From Ruminococcus sp. (lineage in GTDB: Bacteria > Bacillota > Clostridia > Oscillospirales > Ruminococcaceae), in NCBI GenBank assembly GCA_017475555.1, contig JAFVFL010000019.1, positions 62,001 to 126,000 of the forward strand: a stretch of DNA of 64,000 nt, written 5' to 3'. Under the pieces are notes generated by a model. It was not told where the DNA came from. It saw only the letters and a program-made list of their open reading frames with translations, and made no database searches. A program made the translations under genes and the position numbers. Shown here piece after piece: positions 26,012 through 35,278 of this stretch. The first letter of the stretch is position 1. Each line of letters opens with the position of its first letter.

Positions 26012-26832
26012 CAATATCCCCCCTGATCTGTATGGTTCTGGGCATTGATGCGTGCGATGACCTCATCTATCATAGCGTCCTCGGTGGATACCGGTACCGG
26101 CTCTGAGAGTGCCTGCTGCTCCTCGAACTGCTCAAGCTCCTCCTCAGTTACCTCGTCATTGATACCGGTTATTACCTCATCGAACACTATCTCGCCGTCT
26201 GTGATGTTTATGATACGTCCGCCGAAGTGTCTTACAAGGTCATGCTCATGTGTTACCATAAGTATCGTAGTGCCCTGATCGTTAATGCCCTTCAGAAGCT
26301 CAACTATCTCATAGGAAAGCTCCGGGTCGATATTTCCCGTCGGCTCGTCAGCGATTATCAGCTGAGGGTCGTTTACAAGGGCACGTGCTATCGCAACACG
26401 CTGCATCTCGCCGCCTGAAAGCTCGTCCGGATACGAGTCCGACTTGGACTGCAATCCGACAAGGCTGATAACGTACGGCACACGCTTTTTGATATACTTC
26501 GGGGGAGCGTCAATGACACGCAGCACGAAAGCGATATTCTCGTACACAGTCATTGACGAAATAAGGCGGAAATCCTGGAAAACGAAGCCGAGAGTCCGCC
26601 GGAACTCAGGAATGCTCCGCTGTTTAAGCTTGCCGAGGTCATAGCCGTTCACAGTTACAGAACCGCTCGTAGCGTCGATCTCTTTAAGCAAAAGCTTGAT
26701 CATTGTACTTTTTCCCGCACCTGACGAACCCACAACGAAGGCAAAGTCTCCGTCGTTTATCTTGAGGCTGACGTTGTTCAGAGCGTCCACACCGCTTGAA
26801 TAGGTTACGGATACGTTCTTAAGCTCGACCAA
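26011..26832 (-). CDS. ftsE: Cell division ATP-binding protein FtsE
   Basis: ABC ATPase: Walker A GSSGAGKST, signature LSGGEMQRVAIARAL, Walker B LIIADEPTGN, and the VFQDFRL Q-loop. At 273 aa it has about 45 more C-terminal residues than usual, acidic and ending NAQNHTDQGGY. The start is TTG (AAAGGATGG upstream), as the nearby ATG is out of frame. Confidence 0.95.
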   Translation of the reverse strand: MVELKNVSVTYSSGVDALNNVSLKINDGDFAFVVGSSGAGKSTMIKLLLKEIDATSGSVTVNGYDLGKLKQRSIPEFRRTLGFVFQDFRLISSMTVYENIAFVLRVIDAPPKYIKKRVPYVISLVGLQSKSDSYPDELSGGEMQRVAIARALVNDPQLIIADEPTGNIDPELSYEIVELLKGINDQGTTILMVTHEHDLVRHFGGRIINITDGEIVFDEVITGINDEVTEEELEQFEEQQALSEPVPVSTEDAMIDEVIARINAQNHTDQGGY

Positions 26833-26872
26833 ATCATTACACCATCCTTTGGATATGGCTCTGAGCCGCGGC

Positions 26873-27958
26873 TCAGAACTTCATGGGATTGGCTGACAGG
26901 TACTTCTTTACCATGAGTGCGATCTTGAATATTATAGCGTGGTCAAACTCACGGAGGTCAAGACCTGTAAGCTTCTTTATTTTTTCGAGTCTGTACACAA
27001 GGGTGTTTCTGTGTACGAAAAGCTTTCTTGAGGTTTCTGAAACGTTGAGGTTGTTCTCGAAGAATTTCTGTATCGTGAACAGAGTTTCGTGGTCAAGTGA
27101 GTCGATGCTGCCCACCTTGAACACCTCATGCAGGAAGGTCTCGCAGAGGGTAGTGGGGAGGTGGTAGATGAGACGGGCAATACCGAGGTTGTCGTAGCTT
27201 ACGATGACCTTATCGGTATCGAACACCTTGCCGACCTCAAGAGCCATCTGAGCCTCCTTGAAGGAGCGGGCGAGATCCTTTACGCCGACAACAGCAGTAC
27301 CGATACCGACGTTCACACGGGTATAGAACTCGCTGCTGAGGGTATCAGCAATAGAGCGTGCGAGCTTCTCAAGATCCTTGGAATCGAGAGAGCTTTTCAG
27401 CTCCTTTACGAGAACGATATCGCTCTCAGTGATATTGAACACGAAGTCCTTGTTCTTGTCCGGGAAGAGGTTCTGGATAACGTCATACGCCGATATATCG
27501 TTTGCTGAGACGATCCTGATAAGGAACACCGCACGGCTTATCTCAGCATTGAAGTGCAGCTCTCTTGCCTTGATGACGATATCTCCGGGGAGAACGTTGT
27601 CGAGTATCACGTTCTTGATGAAGTTGTTCCTGTCATACTTCTCATCGTAATACTGCTTGATGTTGGAAAGGGAGATAGCGAGAATGCTTGCATACTTTGC
27701 AGCAGCGTCATCAACACCCTCAACGAACACAGCGTAGTCCGGCTTTACTCTTGACCCGAAGGGCTTATAGGTGAAGCCGTCACGGATAAAGATATCGTGC
27801 GAATCGCTGAGGTCGAGCGAAACGAACTCATTGGTCGTTCCCACTCTTGTGAGGTCGCTGCACGCAATGATAGTTGCAGTCTCGTCCACAACGCCGATAG
27901 TAGCGTCGATGGAATCACGCATCTGATGAACTAAACCCTGAAATAATCTGTTGGACAT
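26873..27958 (-). CDS. CdaR/PucR-like transcriptional regulator
   Basis: 361-aa regulator. The N-terminal half resembles a sugar-diacid sensing domain; the C-terminus is a PucR-type helix-turn-helix (NVSETSRKLFVHRNTLVYRL near residue 305). It is 40 nt upstream of ftsE on the same strand, so it may be co-transcribed with ftsEX. The ligand is unknown. Ribosome site GAAGGGTG. Confidence 0.83.
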   Translation of the reverse strand: MSNRLFQGLVHQMRDSIDATIGVVDETATIIACSDLTRVGTTNEFVSLDLSDSHDIFIRDGFTYKPFGSRVKPDYAVFVEGVDDAAAKYASILAISLSNIKQYYDEKYDRNNFIKNVILDNVLPGDIVIKARELHFNAEISRAVFLIRIVSANDISAYDVIQNLFPDKNKDFVFNITESDIVLVKELKSSLDSKDLEKLARSIADTLSSEFYTRVNVGIGTAVVGVKDLARSFKEAQMALEVGKVFDTDKVIVSYDNLGIARLIYHLPTTLCETFLHEVFKVGSIDSLDHETLFTIQKFFENNLNVSETSRKLFVHRNTLVYRLEKIKKLTGLDLREFDHAIIFKIALMVKKYLSANPMKF

Positions 27959-28232
27959 GAATAAACACCCTTCTCTTTAAATTTATTGTTTTTTCAGAAA
28001 GCTTCTAAAGAGAATTGCAGCAAATGAAGTGCGGAATGCTCCGGCAATTCATTTATTACAGATTGTAACATATTGATGTGTACAAATCATGAACGTTCTG
28101 TTAATTTTCTTTGAAAAGCCTGCATAAGTACCATATTTTTATTCGCTGAATTGTTTGAAATCACAAATTTCTGATTCGGATTGTAACTGATTTGTAATTT
28201 CTGGTAACATTTTCTGTAATCTGATAACGGAC
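27959..28232. other. AT-rich intergenic region upstream of the CdaR-like gene
   Basis: No gene is supported here. A minus-strand extended -10 (TGTTACAAT, hexamer 28067-28062) may start transcription about 100 nt before the regulator; no clear -35 accompanies it. No terminator hairpin for argS is evident. Confidence 0.35.
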
Positions 28233-30002
28233 TTACATCTTCTCCGGCTGATCTATCTTGAGCATTGTCAGTACATTCCGGAGTGCCTGTAATGCAGCTG
28301 CCGAAAGGAGCATTCTTGCGTTCCTCAGCTCCTCTGTCTCGGCATTCTTCACGCTGCATGAGTCGTAGAACCGGTGGAACAGGGTCGCAAGACCGACAGC
28401 ATAGCGTGTCATCTTTGACGGGTCGAGAGCTTTTGCGGACAGCTTTATCTCACCCGGAAGTGCTGCGATATGCCGTATCAGCTCTATCTCTGCCGGCTGT
28501 GTCAGGAGCGTAAGGTCTGCTGAATCCGGTACCGATACACCCTCCTGCTCTAAGTTGCGGAACAGGCTGCATATCCTCGCGTGTGCGTACTGAACGTAGT
28601 ACACCGGATTCTGTGACGATTTTTCAACAGTGAGGTCGAGGTCGAACTCGAACTGTGAATCCGCCTCACGCAGATTGAAGTAGAAGCGTGCTGCATCTAT
28701 CGGTATCTCATCGAGCAGCGTTACAAGGGTTATCGCCTTGCCGCTGCGTTTTGAGAGCTTAACAGTCTCGCCCCCACGGACAAGCCTTACCATCTGCATG
28801 AGTATGACTTCAAGCTTTGAGGAATCCACCCCAAGAGCGTCAAGAGCCGCCTTCAGACGGGGAACATAGCCGTGGTGGTCGGCACCGAGAACGTTTATCG
28901 CCTTGTCAAAATTCCTTGTCACGAGCTTATCATAATGGTATGCGATATCCGGTACTATATAGGTATACAGCCCGTTGCTGCGGCGGAGAACGAAGTCCTT
29001 GTCGAGCCCGTATTCCGTTGCCCTGAACCATACAGCTCCGTCCTGCTCATAGGCGTGACCGCTCTCTAAAAGGGCATCAACGACCTTTTTCGTCTCATTC
29101 CTCTCGTGTATCGTGCTTTCCCTGAACCAGTTGTCGTAAACTATGCGGTACTTTTTCAGGTCACGCTCCAGTCCCTCGATATTGAGCGGAAGTGCATACT
29201 CCACAAGTGCCTTTCTCCGCTCCTCTTCACTTACGTCACGAAGCTCAAATATATGCTTTTTGTAATACTCAGCAGCGTGGGCAATAATATCCGCACCGAG
29301 ATAGCTGTCCTCCGGCATTTCAAAGGATCTTCCCTCGCCGGTGTCATCATATACCGCAGCCGCAAGAGCCTCAGTGCTGTTCTGGTGCTCATATATCAGC
29401 TGCTGACCCTTATCCGAGCACAGCTGCATATACCTGAGCGAGAGTGACCTGCCGAACTTTTCTATCTGATTACCCGCATCATTTACGTAAAATTCTCTTT
29501 CTGCACGGAAGCCTGCCCAGTCGAGAACGCTTGCAAGGCAGTCACCTATCGCACCGCCCCTTGCGTTTCCAATGTGCATAGGGCCGGTCGGGTTTGCAGA
29601 GACAAACTCAACGAGCACACGCCTGCCTGCACCGTAGTCCGAGCGTCCGTAGCTGTCCTTTTCATCGAGAACTGCGGAAACTGCGTCGGCGAACCATTTC
29701 TTTCCGAGGAAGAAATTGATGAATCCGGGGCCAGCTGTCTCGCAGCGGTCAAAGGCTGAATCTCCGAGGTCTACAGCACCGCAGATAAGCTCTGCGATCT
29801 TTCTCGGCGGCATTCTGAATGCCTTCGCACCGACCATTGCCGTATTTGCCGCAAAGTCTCCGTGCGACTTGTCAGCCGGTATCTCGATGCTGTATGCCGG
29901 CAGCGGTACAGCCGGAAGCTCGTTCTGTGATATAAGTTTGCCAAGAGCCTCGTTTATGAGCACCCTCAGCTGCTCCGAGGCGGAGCTAATTAAGTCTGCC
30001 AT
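28233..30002 (-). CDS. argS: Arginyl-tRNA synthetase
   Basis: 589-aa class I synthetase. The HIGH-type motif appears in SANPTGPMHIGNARGGAIGD and the KMSKS-type loop is KLSKRSG; the N-terminal Add1 domain and C-terminal anticodon-binding helices are present. It overlaps the upstream DUF1934 gene by 17 nt, a conserved Firmicute arrangement (ywiB-argS). Confidence 0.97.
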   Translation of the reverse strand: MADLISSASEQLRVLINEALGKLISQNELPAVPLPAYSIEIPADKSHGDFAANTAMVGAKAFRMPPRKIAELICGAVDLGDSAFDRCETAGPGFINFFLGKKWFADAVSAVLDEKDSYGRSDYGAGRRVLVEFVSANPTGPMHIGNARGGAIGDCLASVLDWAGFRAEREFYVNDAGNQIEKFGRSLSLRYMQLCSDKGQQLIYEHQNSTEALAAAVYDDTGEGRSFEMPEDSYLGADIIAHAAEYYKKHIFELRDVSEEERRKALVEYALPLNIEGLERDLKKYRIVYDNWFRESTIHERNETKKVVDALLESGHAYEQDGAVWFRATEYGLDKDFVLRRSNGLYTYIVPDIAYHYDKLVTRNFDKAINVLGADHHGYVPRLKAALDALGVDSSKLEVILMQMVRLVRGGETVKLSKRSGKAITLVTLLDEIPIDAARFYFNLREADSQFEFDLDLTVEKSSQNPVYYVQYAHARICSLFRNLEQEGVSVPDSADLTLLTQPAEIELIRHIAALPGEIKLSAKALDPSKMTRYAVGLATLFHRFYDSCSVKNAETEELRNARMLLSAAALQALRNVLTMLKIDQPEKM

Positions 30003-30456
30003 TGGTATCTTCCTTTCTTATGTGCCTGTTGTCAGCGTCATGATCCTGAATACTCAGTATTATCTCGTTATCCGAGAGGTAGGAGGAATTGAGATCAAGC
30101 GTGTACTTCATGTACAGCTTGCCGTCAAGACCTAAGGTATTAGCTATTTTATGGGTAAAAACACCTATCTGCATACTGCCGTAGGGCGTTTCGTACTGAC
30201 AGAAATGCTTGCGGTCCTTTTCGAGATAAAGAGCCGATGTGGTGCTGCCCTCTCTTACAACAGAAGCGAACCGGCTCCCGTCAACTGTAATGGTCGTAAC
30301 AGAGCCCTCAAAGCCGGTGGCTTCGGTATCCTCATAAGAGATGATATCCTTTCCGTTACGATGGCTGTACTCAGCATGAGTCATCAGCTCAGTCTCGCTC
30401 CGGTCATCATCTGTAGTCTGAATGCTTATCAGCGATATCAAAACATCCTTTGCCAA
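29986..30456 (-). CDS. DUF1934 family protein (YwiB-like)
   Basis: 156-aa small beta-barrel protein of unknown function. The LISIQTTDDDRSETELMTHA start and the GSMQIGVFTHKI segment resemble YwiB. The gene usually precedes argS, as here. The start appears to be TTG with AAAGGAG nine bases upstream. The C-terminal 20 residues are encoded inside the argS start. Confidence 0.8.
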   Translation of the reverse strand: MAKDVLISLISIQTTDDDRSETELMTHAEYSHRNGKDIISYEDTEATGFEGSVTTITVDGSRFASVVREGSTTSALYLEKDRKHFCQYETPYGSMQIGVFTHKIANTLGLDGKLYMKYTLDLNSSYLSDNEIILSIQDHDADNRHIRKEDTNGRLN

Positions 30457-30492
30457 AATATAACTCCTTTATGATCTGAAATCAGTTATGGC

Positions 30493-31563
30493 TCAGCTTT
30501 CATCATGCTTTTCTATAGCAAGGGTTATCAGCATATCGAACAGCTCCGTCATAGACATACCGTACTGCTCCATAAGCTTCGGAACTACGCTGTTTCTGCG
30601 AAGTCCGGGGGCAGTTCCAATCTTGTTGAGGATTATCTCCCCGTTCTCAGTGAGAATGAAATCCACCCTTGCGATGCCCTTGCAGCCGAGAGCCTTGTAA
30701 GCGTCCACTGATATCCTGCGTATCTCGTCCTGAAGCTCGCCGGAGATATCCGCCGGCACCCTGAGGTCGTCGCCGGAGGTCTTTTTCACCTGTGTGGGGT
30801 CGTAAATGCTGTCAGTCGAGAGTATCTCACCAACGCAGGAGCACTTAGGCTCATCGTAGCCGTACACGGCGGTTTCAAGCTTTCTGCCGATGAAGTGCCG
30901 TTCAACGAGCACCTTGTTATCGTTTGAGAATGCGACCTTCACAGCAGCGGTCAGCTCCTCGAAGTTATCAGCTGTACCGGTGCCGGCACTGCTTCCGCTG
31001 TTTGCCGGCTTGACGATAAGCGGAAATTCGAGCTCACGGACGATATGTTTGCATTTACCGTCGATGTCGCTGATATCTCTCTGTCTGATGAGTCTCCAGT
31101 CGGCAGTCTTTATATCGTAGTCATCGAGCACCATATGGGTATGGGACTTGTCCGTACATGATGCAGACGCAAGAAGACCGCTCCCCACGTAGGGGATACC
31201 TGACATATCGAGCAGACCCTGTATTGAGCCGTCAGCACCGAATTTTCCCTGTAATATCGGGAAAACAGCGTCAACACGGCGTACAGAGGCTTCGCCGTTT
31301 TCGAGGATGATAAAGCCTCTGTGAAGCGGATCGGGTGAGAGCACAGCCGGGGTGCAGTCCGGGTTCTGTTCCCACGAGCCGTCAGCGATCTCGTCGGGGC
31401 TGCCCGGAAAATACAGCCAGTGTCCTTTTTTTGTTATGCCTATGCTCATAACCTCGTACTTATCCTGCGGGATAAAGCGTATCACCTCAGCAGCTGACGC
31501 ACACGACAGCTCGTGCTCTCTTGAAACTCCGCCGAAGATGACCGCAGCCTTGATCTTAGCCAT
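30493..31563 (-). CDS. D-alanine--D-alanine ligase homologue with altered catalytic residues
   Basis: 356-aa ATP-grasp protein with Ddl layout: VIFGGVSREHELS start, KPANSGSSAG loop, and ARVDF with Arg299 and Asp301 kept. Several invariant residues differ. The normal HGxxGEDG is QGKFGADG (Gln105, Ala110), and the Mg-binding NEINT is NKIGT (Lys314 for Glu, Gly316 for Asn). It may be inactive as a Ddl, or it may join another substrate pair. The gene is intact, with a good promoter and AAAGGAG site, and leads the ywiB-argS operon. Confidence 0.82.
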   Translation of the reverse strand: MAKIKAAVIFGGVSREHELSCASAAEVIRFIPQDKYEVMSIGITKKGHWLYFPGSPDEIADGSWEQNPDCTPAVLSPDPLHRGFIILENGEASVRRVDAVFPILQGKFGADGSIQGLLDMSGIPYVGSGLLASASCTDKSHTHMVLDDYDIKTADWRLIRQRDISDIDGKCKHIVRELEFPLIVKPANSGSSAGTGTADNFEELTAAVKVAFSNDNKVLVERHFIGRKLETAVYGYDEPKCSCVGEILSTDSIYDPTQVKKTSGDDLRVPADISGELQDEIRRISVDAYKALGCKGIARVDFILTENGEIILNKIGTAPGLRRNSVVPKLMEQYGMSMTELFDMLITLAIEKHDES

Positions 31564-31626
31564 TGATTACTCCTTTTAATAGTGATTATTGTCTGGTTAT
31601 CTCTTAGTCATTTTTTATCACATTAT

Positions 31627-31655
31627 ATTTTATCACATTTCACAAAAAACTGCAA
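31627..31655 (-). promoter_or_regulatory. Promoter of the Ddl homologue-argS operon
   Basis: Minus strand TTGCAG (31655-31650), 17-nt spacer, TAAAAT (31632-31627). A direct repeat TTTTATCACAT overlaps and follows the -10. Confidence 0.6.
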
Positions 31656-31740
31656 GTATTTTTTGCGAAAATGAAAAAAACTTCGCAATGATACCGCATA
31701 GCAGACAATTTTCAACTATGTAATTTGTAGAAAACGACGA

Positions 31741-31777
31741 AAAAACCGGAGCTTCACAGATCGGAAGCCCGGTTTTT
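31741..31777 (-). terminator. Terminator of the GH31 gene
   Basis: AAAAACCGG-GCTTC and GAAGC-CCGGTTTTT pair with one bulged A and an 8-nt loop; the minus strand then reads TTTTT. Confidence 0.85.
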
Positions 31778-31829
31778 CTTTGTGAATTATGACGAAGCTG
31801 GAACAAAATCATGTCCGCTCAGGTGTGGA

Positions 31830-34148
31830 TCACTTTACAATAACGTCAAGTCCCTGTGCAGAGCGTACCGTGAACGGCTTGTCCGTTCCGGTAACTGTAA
31901 CCGTTATGCTGTCACCGCTGCGGACTGCCTTTATTTCAGCTGCAAGCTCGTAGTCCTTTGTGTATACCTTAGTCTCTGCCGACTGTCCGTCCCCGAAGCC
32001 GTAGAGAACGATCTCCATTCCGTCGGTGTAATCATACTCAACAGTCTTTCCGAAATTGCCGTACACTATTATGGAGCCGGGCTTTGCGTAAAGCGGCATA
32101 CCGAAATAGTCGTAGGTCTTTGTGTACCAGCTGCCGCCGGGGAGCTGCTCGCCGGTCTGTATATCAGTCCATGTGCCGCCGGCCGGGAGATAGAAGCTGC
32201 ACTCGCCGTCCTCACGGAATACCGGTGCAACGAGCAGGCTGTCACCGAGCATATACTGTGTATCGACAGTAAGTGCGGCGTGGTCATAGCTGAAATCGAC
32301 GACCATAGCCCTCATCATCGGAATGCCTGTCTCATGGGTCTTTACAGCATTTGCAAGCAGATACGGCATAAGTCTGCCCTTGAGCTTGACAAAGTGGCGT
32401 GAAACATCACAGCTCTCCTCGTCAAAGCTCCACGGAACTCTGTAGGAGCTGTTGCCGTGGTAGCGTGAGTGAGTTGACATAAGTCCGAAGGCTGTCCACC
32501 TCTTGTAAAGGTCAGGTGAGCCGGTAGCCTCAAAGCCGGAGATATCATGCGAGAAGAAGCCGAAGCCCGACAGACAGAGGGAAAGTCCGCCTCTGAGAGT
32601 CTCCCACATCGACTCGTAGTTGGAGAAGCAGTCGCCGCCCCAGTGTACCGGGAACTGCTGACCGCCGACAGTTGCAGAGCGTGCGAAGAGGCAGGCATTG
32701 TTCATGCCCTTCACATCACGCAGAGCCTCGAAAACCGTCTTGTTATAGAGGTATGTGTAGTAATTGTGCATCTTGTACGGGTCTGAGCCGTCAAAGTACA
32801 CGACATCGGTCGGTATACGCTCGCCGAAGTCGGTCTTTATTGCGTCAACGCCAAGCTCTGCAAGTCCCTTTATTTTTGAAGCGAACCACTCTCTTGCCGC
32901 AGGATTGGTAAAGTCGATGATGCCCATTCCCGGCTGCCACAGGTCGCACTGGAATACAGAGCCGTCCTTGTTCTTTATAAGATATCCGTTCTGCACGCAC
33001 TCGTCGAATACCGGAGCCTTCTGGCTGATATAGGAGTTTATCCATACGCATATTTTCAGTCCTCTTGCCTTGAGGCGTGCTATCATAGCCTTCGGGTCGG
33101 GGAACATACGTCCGTCCCACTCAAAGCTGCACCATTCAAATTCCTTCATCCAGAAGCAGTCGAAGTGGAATACCTCCAGCGGAATGTCACGGCGTTCCAT
33201 CTCATCAATGAACGATGTGACTGTTTCCTCATCGTAGCTTGTGGTGAACGAGGTGGAGAGCCACAGACCGAATGAATAAGCCGGGGGAAGTGCGGGCTTT
33301 CCGGTAAGGTCGGTATACCCTGTGAGAACGTCAGCGACTGTATTTCCGCCGAATATGAAATACTCCATATGCTCGCCCTGAACGGAGAATGCGACCTTTG
33401 AGACAGTCTCGCTTGCTACCTCGAATGTCACCTTTTCGGGGTGATTCACGAATACACCGTAATTTCTTGACGAAACGTAGAAGGGTATCGACTTGTAGCT
33501 CTGCTCTGAGCAGGTGCCGCCGTCGTTGTTCCACACCTCAACGGTCTGTCCGTTTTTGCAGAATGTCGAGAACTTCTCGCCGAAGCCATAGATATACTCG
33601 CCTATGGTGATATTCAGCATCTCACGGATATATGAGGAATATGCGGGGTCGTCGGACTGTGCGAAGAAACGCCTTCCCTCGCCGGTTATCGCCTTGTTGC
33701 GGCTTACCCATGCGTCCTCCTCAACAAGAGAGGTCGTTCTCCAGCCGGACTTTGTGAGCAGTCTGCCGTCGTACCAGTAGCTGATGTCCCAGCCGCTGCC
33801 CTGAGCACCTATCCTGACGCTCGTCTTGCCGGAAATAAGCTCATAGCCGCCGTTATCGGTCTTTTTTACGACCGGCTTGAAGCTGCTGTCCTCATAGAGG
33901 GTAAAGGACGGCGACTTCTTTACAGCACCCTTGAAGTGGTCGATAGTGACCTTGATGCTGTTCTCAAGCGTAGAGGAGAAGCGTACAGTCAGCATAGGGC
34001 CGCCGAGAGTCATGCCTCTGTTGCCTATCCACTGATTAGTTGCATAAACAGTGACAGAGGAATCGTCTGCTTCTATCTCGTACATCTGTGTGGCGTAGTT
34101 CACGCCGTAGCCTGGCTGATTCAGCCAGAATCCGTCTGAGATCTTCAT
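31830..34148 (-). CDS. Alpha-xylosidase, glycoside hydrolase family 31 (YicI-like)
   Basis: 772 aa, the same length as Escherichia coli YicI. The nucleophile is Asp440 in KTDFGERIP; VHWGGDCFSNYESM holds the acid/base Asp. It should release alpha-xylose from xyloglucan oligosaccharides. No signal peptide, so it acts in the cytoplasm. Ribosome site AAAAGGAGC. An AraC regulator is divergent. No transporter is adjacent. Confidence 0.92.
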   Translation of the reverse strand: MKISDGFWLNQPGYGVNYATQMYEIEADDSSVTVYATNQWIGNRGMTLGGPMLTVRFSSTLENSIKVTIDHFKGAVKKSPSFTLYEDSSFKPVVKKTDNGGYELISGKTSVRIGAQGSGWDISYWYDGRLLTKSGWRTTSLVEEDAWVSRNKAITGEGRRFFAQSDDPAYSSYIREMLNITIGEYIYGFGEKFSTFCKNGQTVEVWNNDGGTCSEQSYKSIPFYVSSRNYGVFVNHPEKVTFEVASETVSKVAFSVQGEHMEYFIFGGNTVADVLTGYTDLTGKPALPPAYSFGLWLSTSFTTSYDEETVTSFIDEMERRDIPLEVFHFDCFWMKEFEWCSFEWDGRMFPDPKAMIARLKARGLKICVWINSYISQKAPVFDECVQNGYLIKNKDGSVFQCDLWQPGMGIIDFTNPAAREWFASKIKGLAELGVDAIKTDFGERIPTDVVYFDGSDPYKMHNYYTYLYNKTVFEALRDVKGMNNACLFARSATVGGQQFPVHWGGDCFSNYESMWETLRGGLSLCLSGFGFFSHDISGFEATGSPDLYKRWTAFGLMSTHSRYHGNSSYRVPWSFDEESCDVSRHFVKLKGRLMPYLLANAVKTHETGIPMMRAMVVDFSYDHAALTVDTQYMLGDSLLVAPVFREDGECSFYLPAGGTWTDIQTGEQLPGGSWYTKTYDYFGMPLYAKPGSIIVYGNFGKTVEYDYTDGMEIVLYGFGDGQSAETKVYTKDYELAAEIKAVRSGDSITVTVTGTDKPFTVRSAQGLDVIVK

Positions 34149-34185
34149 AGAAAAGCTCCTTTTATTATTAAAATATTTTGGTCTG

Positions 34186-34214
34186 TGATAATTTATTGCT
34201 TGACTGATAATTAA
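34186..34214. promoter_or_regulatory. Direct repeats in the GH31-AraC intergenic region
   Basis: TGATAATTTA (34186-34195) and TGATAATTAA (34205-34214), 19 nt apart start to start, overlap the -35 of the AraC-gene promoter. Two same-face direct repeats suit an AraC-type protein. Confidence 0.4.
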
Positions 34215-34228
34215 TAATCTGATATAAT
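34200..34228 (+). promoter_or_regulatory. Promoter of the AraC-family gene
   Basis: TTGACT (34200-34205), 17-nt spacer, TATAAT (34223-34228). Confidence 0.75.
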
Positions 34229-34304
34229 AATAACATCAATAAATAATAATTTCTATCATTATACAAGCTAAAACTATAACGATAATGCCAGACGGAGGAA
34301 AAAT

Positions 34305-35243
34305 ATGGATACAGCAGACACCAGGGCGTTCGGGGAGCTTTCACTTGCGGAGCGGAGCAGGTACAGGGAATCAGCAGTCCACGGCACTCCGGGATTTCCG
34401 ATGAGGATATATGCGAACAATTTCAGCTGGTATGTCAATAATATCATTGACTGGCACTGGCACCCTGAGCTGGAGATAGCGGTCGTGCTGTCGGGGAGAG
34501 TGCGGTGCAGCATAAACGGCACTGAGATAGAAGCGGGGAAGGGCGAGGGATTTTTCATTAATTCCAACATCATGCACATGGAGACTCCGGTAAGCGGAGA
34601 TGAGGAGCCGCTGATGACGACAGTATGCTTTATGCCGGAGTTTATCGGCGACTGCGGCTCAGACCTGATATACAGGCGTTACGTCCGCCCGGTGATAACC
34701 GACCAGAGCCTGAAGGGAATGAAGCTCACCCCGGAGGCTGAATGGCAGGAGAGGATACTAAGCGGAGTGCGGCAGCTCATGGAGATAGCAGAGCGAAGGG
34801 AGTGGGGATATGAGCTTGAGCTGAGGAATGCGGTCGCTGGGATATGGTTCACGCTTGTGTCGAATCTGAAAATAGACCCCGGCGAAACTATTGCAGCCGG
34901 TGCAGGAGCGGGGGAGAAGCGGCTGAAAAAAATGCTGACGCATATCCACGAAAACTACACGCACGAGATGACGATAGACGATATAGCACGCTCTGCAAGC
35001 GTCAGCAAGAGCGAGTGCTTCCGGTGCTTCCGGAATATGATAGGCAGAAAGCCGGTGGAATATCTGAACGAATACCGATTGCAGGCAGCGGCGGAGCTGC
35101 TGGTCAGCACGGATATGCAGATAACCGAGGTATGCTTTGCCTGCGGCTTCAATCATATCAGCTATTTCGGCAAGCTTTTCCGGCAGTATTACGGTACAAC
35201 GCCGAAGGAATTCCGGAGAATGCAGACAGCCGGGAAGAAATAA
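34305..35243 (+). CDS. AraC-family regulator with N-terminal cupin
   Basis: 312 aa. A cupin sensing domain (WHWHPELEIAVVLSGRV near residue 50) precedes two AraC helix-turn-helix motifs (about 220-310), including ITEVCFACGFNHISYFGKLFRQYYG. Likely controls the divergent alpha-xylosidase in response to a xylose-containing sugar. Ribosome site CGGAGG. Confidence 0.9.
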   Translation: MDTADTRAFGELSLAERSRYRESAVHGTPGFPMRIYANNFSWYVNNIIDWHWHPELEIAVVLSGRVRCSINGTEIEAGKGEGFFINSNIMHMETPVSGDEEPLMTTVCFMPEFIGDCGSDLIYRRYVRPVITDQSLKGMKLTPEAEWQERILSGVRQLMEIAERREWGYELELRNAVAGIWFTLVSNLKIDPGETIAAGAGAGEKRLKKMLTHIHENYTHEMTIDDIARSASVSKSECFRCFRNMIGRKPVEYLNEYRLQAAAELLVSTDMQITEVCFACGFNHISYFGKLFRQYYGTTPKEFRRMQTAGKK

Positions 35244-35247
35244 TGCG

Positions 35248-35278
35248 AAAAGGACTTCCGCAAGGAAGTCCTTTTTTT
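35248..35278. terminator. Terminator after the AraC gene
   Basis: AAAAGGACTTCC (35248-35259), GCAA tetraloop, GGAAGTCCTTTT (35264-35275) and T run. Symmetric, so it probably also serves the minus-strand membrane protein gene. Confidence 0.92.

Noticed and set aside
28087..28359. Small minus-strand reading frame downstream of argS
   Set aside because: It overlaps the argS 3' end out of frame, has no ribosome site and no recognisable domain.
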